Positions 27,490 through 33,919 of a stretch of 33,919 bases of DNA are shown here, in pieces. Both the position numbers and the translations under genes were made by a program. The notes beneath the pieces were generated by a model, which saw nothing but the letters and a program-made list of their open reading frames with translations, ran no database searches and was not told where the DNA came from. Source of the stretch: an uncultured Bacteroidaceae bacterium (GTDB taxonomy: Bacteria; Bacteroidota; Bacteroidia; Bacteroidales; Bacteroidaceae); assembly GCA_905234555.1 (NCBI GenBank), contig CAJOHO010000021.1, forward strand, positions 1-33,919. Direction: 5' to 3'. Each line of letters begins with the position of its first letter. The stretch's first letter is position 1.

Positions 27490-27521
27490 TTTAGTATTGT
27501 ATGAATTTAGTATTGTATGAA
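27490..27521 (+). repeat. 16-bp tandem duplication over the PAP2 start codon
   Basis: TTTAGTATTGTATGAA occurs twice in immediate succession. The second copy carries the start ATG at 27517. The ATG in the first copy (27501) is in a different frame. Confidence 0.85.
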
Positions 27522-28788
27522 ATTAAAGTTAATCGTTCTATTCTTCACTCTTCACTCTTCACTCTTCACTCTTTCTGCTCAGGAAGTTGACAGCGTGTAT
27601 CTCTCGCGAGTGGAGCAGATGCTTGATAGCCTGGAGCGAATCCAGAAAGTTGAGGCAGAAGTGACGAAATATGAGGACAAACTGCTCAGGAAAGAGATGT
27701 CGCTCAACCTCATGCAAGCCTTTCCACTTGTGCGAGGCGGCTATGCCGTCATTGCCAACCAGAAGTTCGCCGACGAAAAAGCACGCTTCCGTCGCTACGA
27801 TTGGGACGGCAAGGACTACATACCTGCCTCAGTCCCTTTGGCCGCCACTTGGCTCCTCAAAGCTGTCGGCGTGGAAAGCCGCAGCAAGCTCAATCGCATG
27901 ATAACCGCCAATGCCCTTGCTCTTGCCATGTCCGAAGGAATAGTTTGGGGGCTGAAGCAGGCAGTAAATGAACGAAGACCCGACGGCAGGGACAATCACA
28001 GTTTCCCATCAGGGCATAGTTCCTTCGCCTTTGTCGGAGCCACCATCCTCGATCGCGAATACGGACACCTCAGTCCTTGGATCAGCGTCGGCGGCTATGC
28101 TGTGGCAACAGGTACCCAGCTGCTGCGTCTGCGTCATAATGCCCATTACGTCCACGATGTCGTGATGGGTGCCACCATCGGCGTCGTTTCCACCAACCTT
28201 GCCTATTACATTGCCGACCGCATCTTTGGCGAGAAAGGAATCAACCGTCCGCGTCTGTACAAAGGCGATGTCGTCCGATTTGGCCGTTTCCTCGAACAGC
28301 CCACCAGCCTCTCGCTGGCTTCAGGCTTTGAGTTCGGTTCCAAGAAAGTGGATAGCCGTTTTGCCCCCGACGGCTCCCGTCTCCGTCTGTCCTCCACCTT
28401 CTCCGTCAGCCTCGACTACTCCTATTTCTTCGATTCCCACTGGGCAGCCGAAGCCGTCGTCCGTCACAGCACCATCGGCCTTTCGCAGGTGCCCGAACAG
28501 GTTGGCGAAATGCTGAATATCTATCATGCCAACCTCGCTGTGAAGTACAGCCATCCTGTAGGATTGGGCCAGCGTGTTTCCCTCCGACTGTTGGCAGGCG
28601 AGCGTTACAACGAGAAGGCGCTGACCATCCCCTCCGCCTGGGATTTCGAGGCAGGTGCCGGCATCAACCTCTCCCTGCTCGACACCAAGAAATATGTCGT
28701 CGGTTTCAACCTCGACTATCTCCACGCTTTCTCCCACCTTTGCACCGACCGCTGGTACTTCGGCTCCTGTTGGCGCATTCTCCTCTAA
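27517..28788 (+). CDS. PAP2-family phosphatase with C-terminal beta domain
   Basis: A 423-residue exported protein with a signal peptide (about 1-21, ending TLSAQ). The PAP2 acid phosphatase core has all three motifs: KQAVNERRP (147-155), PSGHSS (His167) and RLRHNAHYVHD with the nucleophile His. After about residue 255, a region rich in alternating hydrophobic and Ser/Thr residues looks like outer-membrane or periplasmic beta strands (SLASGFEFGSK, FSVSLDYSYF, LDYLHAFSH). It probably dephosphorylates lipids or lipid-linked phosphates such as lipid A or undecaprenyl pyrophosphate; which one cannot be said. The signal-peptide codons include a (TTCACTC)4 repeat. Confidence 0.88.
   Translation: MKLKLIVLFFTLHSSLFTLSAQEVDSVYLSRVEQMLDSLERIQKVEAEVTKYEDKLLRKEMSLNLMQAFPLVRGGYAVIANQKFADEKARFRRYDWDGKDYIPASVPLAATWLLKAVGVESRSKLNRMITANALALAMSEGIVWGLKQAVNERRPDGRDNHSFPSGHSSFAFVGATILDREYGHLSPWISVGGYAVATGTQLLRLRHNAHYVHDVVMGATIGVVSTNLAYYIADRIFGEKGINRPRLYKGDVVRFGRFLEQPTSLSLASGFEFGSKKVDSRFAPDGSRLRLSSTFSVSLDYSYFFDSHWAAEAVVRHSTIGLSQVPEQVGEMLNIYHANLAVKYSHPVGLGQRVSLRLLAGERYNEKALTIPSAWDFEAGAGINLSLLDTKKYVVGFNLDYLHAFSHLCTDRWYFGSCWRILL
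27544..27571 (+). repeat. (TTCACTC)4 tandem repeat inside the PAP2 signal peptide
   Basis: Four perfect 7-bp copies within codons about 10-19. Because 7 is not a multiple of 3, gain or loss of one copy would shift the frame and end translation early. Confidence 0.88.
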
Positions 28789-28798
28789 TTGTTGAAAA

Positions 28799-28925
28799 TT
28801 CGTGCGTGCACGGTTGATATTTTGTGCACGCTCTGTTGAGATTTTGAGCGTGCACGAGAGGGTAGTTCAAGCACGCTCAAAATTTCGTTCGTGCACGCTT
28901 GAATTTTCATTCATGCACGCACGAA
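28799..28925. repeat. Nested inverted repeats with TGCACG cores
   Basis: Outer arms TTCGTGCGTGCA (28799-28810) and TGCACGCACGAA (28914-28925), and inner arms ATTTTGAGCGTGC (28841-28853) and GCACGCTCAAAAT (28871-28883), are perfect. A third pair, TTCAAGC and GCTTGAA, lies between them. GTGCACG or TGCACG occurs five times in about 115 bp. It begins 11 bp after the PAP2 stop. No gene present. Confidence 0.82.
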
Positions 28926-29061
28926 CGGCGGCTCATGTTAACACGAACGACAACTCGTTCCCTAACCGCCACTTTGCCACCTATTCCTATAAAAAAATTT
29001 TTCGTCTTACCTTCATTTTTTGGGGTTAACCCATTGGCTCATAACGTTCTATCCTTAATTT

Positions 29062-29422
29062 ACCTTCATGTTTCCTTCATAGCATTTTCTCCTAAAATTC
29101 TGAATAACAGTGTGTTGTGTAATTTCCACCTTCATGTTTTCTTCATAGTTTCTTCATAGTTTTGGCCCGTTTTCAGCCATTTCCGTGACCTTTTATCTTT
29201 TTTGAGGTCAAAGAAATAGAGGAATTTCGGAATTTTCAGACTATCCTCCTCTCCTTAGATTTATCAGATGAAAATGAAAAAAGTCATCAGAAGCATCAAA
29301 ATCATGAAGAAACTATGAAGGAACTATGAAGGAAAACCCCGTTTTTATGAAGGAAATATGAAGGTAAATTTGACTCAACTCGCTAATAATCCGCAAGTTA
29401 AGCCTAATAATATGAAGGTAAG
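29062..29422. repeat. ATGAAGG repeat array on both strands
   Basis: ACCTTCAT and CTTCATAG copies at 29062-29082 and 29128-29159 face CTATGAAGGAA and ATGAAGGTAA copies at 29304-29336, 29346-29368 and 29410-29422. The units are about 11 bp. The arms are separated by about 145 bp containing another dyad (TGACCT/AGGTCA near 29186-29210). AT-rich, no reading frame of note. Confidence 0.75.
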
Positions 29423-29638
29423 ACGATAATACTTTTTTCTGAGAGAATAAACGGCGCAATTACCAGTCTTCAGAAAGGTCTTCGCATCCTTTTTCTGTGT
29501 TTTAATGCTTTTACCCAGATGCATTTATTGTTTCGTGGATATGTTGTTTTTCAAACCGAAACAGAATGCTTTTTGTATTTTTTGGAGGGTTTTGACCATT
29601 TTCTTTCTGATTGAAGAACAACGTATTAGATTTTTTCG

Positions 29639-29646
29639 TAACTTTG
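29639..29646 (+). promoter_or_regulatory. Bacteroidetes -7 element for the structured RNA
   Basis: TAACTTTG followed by CAGC. The first hairpin of the RNA begins four bases later at 29651. The nearest TTG is 25 bp upstream, so the -33 part is weak. Confidence 0.65.
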
Positions 29647-29650
29647 CAGC

Positions 29651-29840
29651 GCTGTATGGTTTTACTATGCAGCAAAGACATATTGGCTCAATTCCAGCTC
29701 GAACTGCGACCTCGAACCAGGAAATAAAGAGTAGTATTATACCACATTGAAGTATGCGCTAAAAGCGTAGGCTTCTTCTTATGTGGTATATAGGTTGTCG
29801 CAGACCTGAGCTGGAATACAGAAGGGTCTGCGCTTTTTTG
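29651..29840 (+). ncRNA. Rod-shaped structured RNA, 6S-like candidate or leader attenuator
   Basis: A 5' hairpin (GCTGTAT/ATGCAGC, 29651-29673) precedes a long rod. Its closing helix is ATTCCAGCTC (29691-29700) with GAGCTGGAAT (29808-29817). CTGCGAC (29704-29710) pairs with GTCGCAG (29797-29803) and AACC with GGTT. An 18-nt one-sided bulge follows, then TATACCACAT (29738-29747) with ATGTGGTATA (29781-29790), and an apical GAAG...CTTC / TGCGCT-AAA-AGCGTA hairpin. All main helices are perfect. The size of about 190 nt and the rod with a central bulge resemble 6S RNA. It also sits 93 nt upstream of the large secreted-protein gene, so a leader role is possible. Confidence 0.72.
29799..29839 (+). 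terminator. Terminator that competes with the RNA closing stem
   Basis: CGCAGACC (29799-29806) pairs perfectly with GGTCTGCG (29825-29832) across an 18-nt loop, followed by C and T6. Its left arm and loop re-use the 3' strands of both closing helices of the rod RNA, so the two folds exclude each other. Confidence 0.8.
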
Positions 29841-29932
29841 TGCCCTAAAGCCAAGTGTGTTTGCCTCTCCCTCCTTCTAACTGTTGACAATTTTATAATC
29901 AAATAATTTCTAACCAATTTAACTAATTAAAA

Positions 29933-32900
29933 ATGAAAAGAAAATTACTTTTTTTGGCGACTTTTGTCGTCAGTATTTTATCTGCCCATGCGGTGGATTG
30001 GACAAACAAAACTTCTCTCATCACAAACCCATCATTTGAAAATGATGCTGCTATCAGTGACCTTACAAAAGGGAATTCTTCAGCTCAAGTAGCTCCAACA
30101 GGTTGGACAATTACTTATGATACAGGTAGTAACAATCAGTACACTCAACAGTGGGGTACTGCTAATTCCTCATCAAAAGTAAAAGGCGTAGGTTCAACTC
30201 ATGCAGCAAGTGCTGGAGATAAATATTTTTATCTACGTGAGAACTGGCATGCTAGTACAACCTATGCCATAGCACAAACTATAGAAGCAGGAGATAATTT
30301 ACCTGCTGGTATTTACATACTTACTGTGCAAATGGCTAATTATGCTCCCTCTGGAAAGACCTGTACGTATAAATTATCTTTGCAAGAGGAAGGTGAAACA
30401 GCCAAAGAAAGTTCAACGACTACAATATCATCCACCTGGAGAACATGGAAAGTATGGGTTTACAAAAAATCGTCTTCAACGAAACTTACGATTAAAGCAA
30501 CAATGAAGGCTAGTGAATCTAATAAGGATCAAGATTGGTGCATGATTTTAGATGATTTCCAACTTACTTATGGTGATTATTCATCTGCGTCTAATAATAA
30601 CCCCCTTGATGTAACTGCTTTAGTTACAAATCCGACCTTTGATTCCGATAATAACGGCTGGACTTCTTATCTCAATGCTACTCATAACTATGTCATCAAT
30701 TCAAGAACAACTGAAACGACTAATTTTTGGCAGAATTGGAAACCTTCAAACTCAGGTCGTATGTTCCAGACTATTTCAGGACTCCCTTCTGGTACATATA
30801 AATTGACGATGATGGCTTTTGCTCAAGATAAAGGCACGATGACTCCTGCCAATACGGATGTTGCAGTTTATGCAAAAGGCAATGGTGATAATATCAGAAG
30901 GAACTACGTCAACAGTACTGATTTTACTTATTATGACACCTATGCTTATGTTGACGCAAACGGTTCCTTGGAAATCGGTTTACGTGCAGATTTAAATACT
31001 TTTGAATGGCTAGGAATGGATAATGTTTCTCTGGAATATGTAAGTACTTCGAATACAGAGGAAGATCTCTTGCTTGCCAAATTACAGAGTAAGTGGACAG
31101 ACGTAACAGATGCATGTAACATCTTAAATGAAGCAGCTTATACAAATATCACGGGGATAGAGCGTACGAACCTCTCAAATGCTCTCAACTCGAGTATTAA
31201 TACAATTGCCGATTATGCCACTAACGCAGCTACTCTTCAAACAGCTTATTTGAAATTTATTGCTGCACAGAGTAATTATGATAAATATGCAGAGGAAAAG
31301 GCGCGCGCGATAGATATGGGTGTTGCCGCTGGAGATATTCCTGCTTTATCCTCTGACGATAACTATTTGACAACCCTCCACGAACTAATAGTTCTCGAAG
31401 ATGCTGCTGTAAAGACTGGATACCCCAAAGATGCAACAGGAGTCATAGATACTTGGAATTTTACATCAGGAAAGTTGGAGAACTGGACAAAACAAAATGT
31501 AGGAACGGATAATACCGACCACTGGAGTGGTACTACTCAAACATACTATAACACATATGATGATGGTGGCTTTACTATGTCTCTTTCAAAGTCAGTTTCT
31601 CTCCCTGCAGGAAGCTATGTGTTTAAGGCAGCAGCACGCTGCTATAAAGTGAATGGTAATGACGATTTCTATTTGGGCGTGACCCCATCGGGAAGCAGTC
31701 TAATCAAAGAAATCTACACTTCTACAGGTGGTGGTGAAGGTTTGGGAATTGATAAGACAGGCGCAGCAAATTACACAGCAGCCGATGATACATATGCCAA
31801 AGATAATAAAGGTTATGGTTGGGAATGGCGCTTTGTTAAATTCACGTTAGATGCCTCAACAACAGTAGAATTGAAAATCACAGCTAATATTTTAGGAGGA
31901 GGCTGGGTTAGTTTCTCTGATGTAACATTGCTAACAACTTCTGCAAACACAGATGTTTTTGAACAAATGTACAATACAGCTAAGTCTTCTGCTGAATCAG
32001 CTCGAGACAATTCTTCATACACAAATGTGAAAGGTGTTGAGAGACAAAATTTATTGGATGCTATTGGCGAAAATGTCACGGCTTCTATTGATGCATATTC
32101 TAGCCAAAAGACCACTTTAGATGATGCAATTTCTGCTTATATAGCAGCTAAATCAAATTATGATAACCTTGCCACAGCTATAAGCAATGCTAATACCATT
32201 GTTGAGAATAGCATTAATGTTGGCGATGAGGCTTTCAAAGTTCCAACTTCATTAAAAACTACGCTTTCCGAGGCCAAAGGCACAGCAGAATCAATTAGGG
32301 ATGCATCGACAACAACTTCTGCAGCCGCAGGAACAGCTGTGACTAATTTGACTACAGCTATTAGCGATTATTATTCAGGGTTTACTAATGCAACCCTTAA
32401 CGCCCCAGACGAGACAACTCCTTATAATCTTTATTTGGCTGACGGAGGAACTAATTATGCAAAGAACTTAACCTTCAAAGATGGTAATTCCTCATCAGGT
32501 ACTTATGCTATTGGCTTTACAGAAGGTAATAACTCACCATTCAATCAAGCAGTTCATTTCAAAGCAGTTGATGGACAGAAAAACCAGTATTATCTTTACA
32601 TTATTGATGCGGAAGGAACTCCCTATTACATTTGTACTGGTGCCAAATATTCGGGAGGCAACAATGATCAGATTCGTGTAACTACTAATGAGAGTGATGC
32701 TTTGGCGGTATTGGTGGTAGTTTCTAATACAGAAAATGGTGCTTACAACTTAAAGAACACTGCTTCTTCGAATAAGCTCATTGGTACAAGTGATGGTGGC
32801 TTCTATACGACAACAAAGTATAATAAGTTCAATTTCAATGATGCTACAAAAGCCTCAGTTTCCGTATCTATCCCTGCGAACAAGACATACGCAACACGTA

Positions 32901-33439
32901 TCTTCCCGTTCAAGCCAGATGCAATTGACGGCGTGGACTTCTATTCTTGCAATGCTTTGACTAATGAGGGTGAAGATACTTATGTGTCAATGGTAAAGGT
33001 AGATGCCCCAATCGCCAATACTCCATACATCTTAAAGAAAACCAAATCAATAGAAGAAGCAGTAGATGAAGAACTGACGGGTTATGGAGTAGCAAAGGAG
33101 AACACTTACCCCGCAGGTTATCTGACAGGTGTTTTTGCTAATACAGTAATTAACGAGGGTTATGTGCTTCAAACACAGGAAGATCTAGAGAAACATGAAA
33201 ATGTCCAAGGCTTCTATGTGGTTAGTTCAGATATAACTGTTCCGCCTTATCGTGCATACCTCACGGTTCCATCTACTGTTAAGGCTATCTTCTTCAACGA
33301 CGACTTTGCGGACCAGATTGACACGATCAATGCTATCAATGCCAAGGATGCTGTGTTCTATAACCTGAGCGGTCAGCGTGTGAAGAACCCATCGAACGGT
33401 ATCTTTATTGTAAATGGTAAAAAAGTATTCATCAAATAA
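29933..33439 (+). CDS. Large secreted multi-domain protein with type IX-like C-terminal tail
   Basis: A 1168-residue protein with signal peptide MKRKLLFLATFVVSILSAHA. Two beta-sandwich, carbohydrate-binding-like domains open it: LITNPSFENDA (about 30-212) and LVTNPTFDSDNNGWTSY (about 230-370). A third follows at about 505-670. Two matching helical modules (about 376-458 and 671-755) share the motif TN(I/V)xG(I/V)ERxNL, with a shorter one near 775-818. A Prevotella-type tail begins IPANKTYATRIFPFKP (about 985) and ends VFYNLSGQRVKNPSNGIFIV, which resembles type IX sorting tails. It probably binds or displays glycans at the cell surface; no catalytic motif is seen. The coding DNA is clearly more AT-rich than the core genes, except for the last 150 bp. 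Confidence 0.85.
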   Translation: MKRKLLFLATFVVSILSAHAVDWTNKTSLITNPSFENDAAISDLTKGNSSAQVAPTGWTITYDTGSNNQYTQQWGTANSSSKVKGVGSTHAASAGDKYFYLRENWHASTTYAIAQTIEAGDNLPAGIYILTVQMANYAPSGKTCTYKLSLQEEGETAKESSTTTISSTWRTWKVWVYKKSSSTKLTIKATMKASESNKDQDWCMILDDFQLTYGDYSSASNNNPLDVTALVTNPTFDSDNNGWTSYLNATHNYVINSRTTETTNFWQNWKPSNSGRMFQTISGLPSGTYKLTMMAFAQDKGTMTPANTDVAVYAKGNGDNIRRNYVNSTDFTYYDTYAYVDANGSLEIGLRADLNTFEWLGMDNVSLEYVSTSNTEEDLLLAKLQSKWTDVTDACNILNEAAYTNITGIERTNLSNALNSSINTIADYATNAATLQTAYLKFIAAQSNYDKYAEEKARAIDMGVAAGDIPALSSDDNYLTTLHELIVLEDAAVKTGYPKDATGVIDTWNFTSGKLENWTKQNVGTDNTDHWSGTTQTYYNTYDDGGFTMSLSKSVSLPAGSYVFKAAARCYKVNGNDDFYLGVTPSGSSLIKEIYTSTGGGEGLGIDKTGAANYTAADDTYAKDNKGYGWEWRFVKFTLDASTTVELKITANILGGGWVSFSDVTLLTTSANTDVFEQMYNTAKSSAESARDNSSYTNVKGVERQNLLDAIGENVTASIDAYSSQKTTLDDAISAYIAAKSNYDNLATAISNANTIVENSINVGDEAFKVPTSLKTTLSEAKGTAESIRDASTTTSAAAGTAVTNLTTAISDYYSGFTNATLNAPDETTPYNLYLADGGTNYAKNLTFKDGNSSSGTYAIGFTEGNNSPFNQAVHFKAVDGQKNQYYLYIIDAEGTPYYICTGAKYSGGNNDQIRVTTNESDALAVLVVVSNTENGAYNLKNTASSNKLIGTSDGGFYTTTKYNKFNFNDATKASVSVSIPANKTYATRIFPFKPDAIDGVDFYSCNALTNEGEDTYVSMVKVDAPIANTPYILKKTKSIEEAVDEELTGYGVAKENTYPAGYLTGVFANTVINEGYVLQTQEDLEKHENVQGFYVVSSDITVPPYRAYLTVPSTVKAIFFNDDFADQIDTINAINAKDAVFYNLSGQRVKNPSNGIFIVNGKKVFIK

Positions 33440-33453
33440 ATAATAGACTCATT

Positions 33454-33636
33454 ATGAAAAAGAAATATCAATCCCCTAAAACTCTTGTCACAAGAACTTC
33501 TTGCCAAGCAATAATTTGCGCCTCAAAAGGAGCACAAGTGTTCGACAACAAATCTGCAAGTTCTGGTGCAACTGTAGAAACTAAGGACCGTGGTGACTAC
33601 GACGAAGGTAACGGTTGGGGCAACGGTCTGTGGTAA
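33454..33636 (+). CDS. Small Prevotella-type peptide, 60 residues
   Basis: A 60-residue peptide starting MKKKYQSPKT, with a short hydrophobic stretch containing two Cys (SCQAIICAS, about 16-24) and a polar, Gly/Asp-rich C-terminus ending GWGNGLW. It has no classical signal peptide. From memory, short proteins with an MKKxYxxP start, an ICAS-like centre and a variable acidic end are common in Prevotella; none has a function I know. It starts 15 nt after the large secreted gene and is followed by a strong terminator, so it ends the same operon. Confidence 0.72.
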   Translation: MKKKYQSPKTLVTRTSCQAIICASKGAQVFDNKSASSGATVETKDRGDYDEGNGWGNGLW

Positions 33637-33663
33637 GTAATTACATATTCCAACTATATTGAG

Positions 33664-33704
33664 AGTTTCCTGTTTGGCGACGTGCCGAACAGGAAACTTT
33701 TTTT
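33664..33704 (+). terminator. Intrinsic terminator after the 60-residue peptide gene
   Basis: AGTTTCCTGTT (33664-33674), a 13-nt loop that can itself pair, AACAGGAAACT (33688-33698), then T6-7. Confidence 0.93.
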
Positions 33705-33804
33705 GTGGTAAAGTGCATTTTCTTCTCGTTTCCTTTGCCTGTTTCAACTGAATTCCCTATCTTGCACCGAGAAAGGTAAGCATTCGTAGAAATACACGTT
33801 GTAT

Positions 33805-33859
33805 CAGTTGTAGTTTTGTTGTACCTTTGCAGCCGCAATAGTGCACAAAACTACAACTG
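33805..33859 (+). promoter_or_regulatory. 15-bp inverted repeat flanking the IS promoter
   Basis: CAGTTGTAGTTTTGT (33805-33819) and ACAAAACTACAACTG (33845-33859) are perfect complements. The -7 element TACCTTTG (33822-33829) lies between the arms. The right arm ends 10 nt before the ATG. Confidence 0.85.
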
Positions 33860-33869
33860 TTATTGTATC

Positions 33870-33919
33870 ATGACGAAAGAAGAATTTGAAGTATTGCAGT
33901 TGGACTTGCAGCAGAGCGG
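33870..33919 (+). CDS. IS66-type accessory protein, N-terminal fragment
   Basis: The frame opens MTKEEFEVLQLDLQQS and runs off the window after 16 complete codons. The sequence resembles the start of the small TnpA/TnpB-like accessory proteins of IS66 elements in Bacteroidales. Too little is visible to be sure. Confidence 0.6.
   Translation, partial: MTKEEFEVLQLDLQQS

Larger units (their letters stand above)
33776..33919 (+). mobile_element. Left end of an IS66-family-like insertion sequence (partial)
   Basis: GTAAGCATTCGTAGAAATAC at 33776 fits the GTAAG start of IS66 terminal repeats. Promoter TACCTTTG (33822-33829) and a reading frame starting at 33870 follow. The right end, transposase and target duplication lie outside the window, so the family call rests on the terminus and the first protein residues. 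Confidence 0.65.

Noticed and set aside
28802-29159. Short plus-strand frames of 75 and 86 residues after the PAP2 gene
   Set aside because: They read through the nested inverted repeats and AT-rich DNA, with no promoter and no protein-like composition.
29062-29422. CRISPR array
   Set aside because: Units are short and irregularly spaced, occur on both strands, and there are no uniform spacers or cas genes.

Overview
The window is from a Bacteroidales genome, most likely Prevotella or a close relative. The basis is a Bacteroidetes-type promoter signature (TTG, about 19 bp, TAnnTTTG) before many genes, phylum-typical proteins (DUF3276/PUR-alpha-like, DUF5606, a NusB of about 308 residues, a CTC-type bL25), a large secreted protein with a type IX secretion-like tail, and an IS66-type insertion sequence end. 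Most of the window is ordinary core genome. The last 5 kb is AT-rich accessory DNA.

Layout. Positions 1-137 hold the 3' end of a 5S rRNA gene and the rRNA operon terminator. Then come trmD (-), ribE (+), a small membrane protein (-), pepD (+) and a small secreted protein (+). From 4.2 to 11.4 kb a minus-strand block runs DUF3276 protein, rplY, pth, nhaA, a YqiA-like hydrolase, dnaB and a two-domain ABC ATPase. From 11.6 to 15.2 kb a plus-strand cluster runs nusB, yajC, a YbbR-domain protein, coaE and a DUF5606 protein. Positions 15.2-15.9 kb are non-coding: a short promoter-to-terminator RNA, then a 113-bp-period repeat that re-uses the 3' end of a tRNA-Arg(UCU) gene. Next on the plus strand are panC, panD, a two-domain glycosyltransferase and a polysaccharide flippase (16.2-21.1 kb). 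These are followed by a small minus-strand HTH-like protein, a secreted GH2 beta-galactosidase, nadA, mnmA and a PAP2 phosphatase (to 28.8 kb).

Positions 28.8-29.9 kb hold no protein gene but are dense in structure: nested TGCACG inverted repeats, an ATGAAGG repeat array on both strands, and a rod-shaped RNA of about 190 nt whose closing stem competes with its own terminator. After it come a 1168-residue secreted protein, a 60-residue peptide gene, a strong terminator and the left end of an IS66-like element that runs off the window.

Genes working together: panC and panD supply pantothenate and coaE finishes CoA. trmD, mnmA, pth, rplY and the tRNA gene serve translation. nusB and yajC serve transcription and secretion. 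The glycosyltransferase and flippase suggest surface polysaccharide assembly. The most interesting material is non-coding: the tRNA-linked module array, the competing-fold RNA, a palindromic element inserted in frame in mnmA, and a 7-bp repeat inside the signal-peptide codons of the PAP2 gene. No coherent new multi-protein system is visible.
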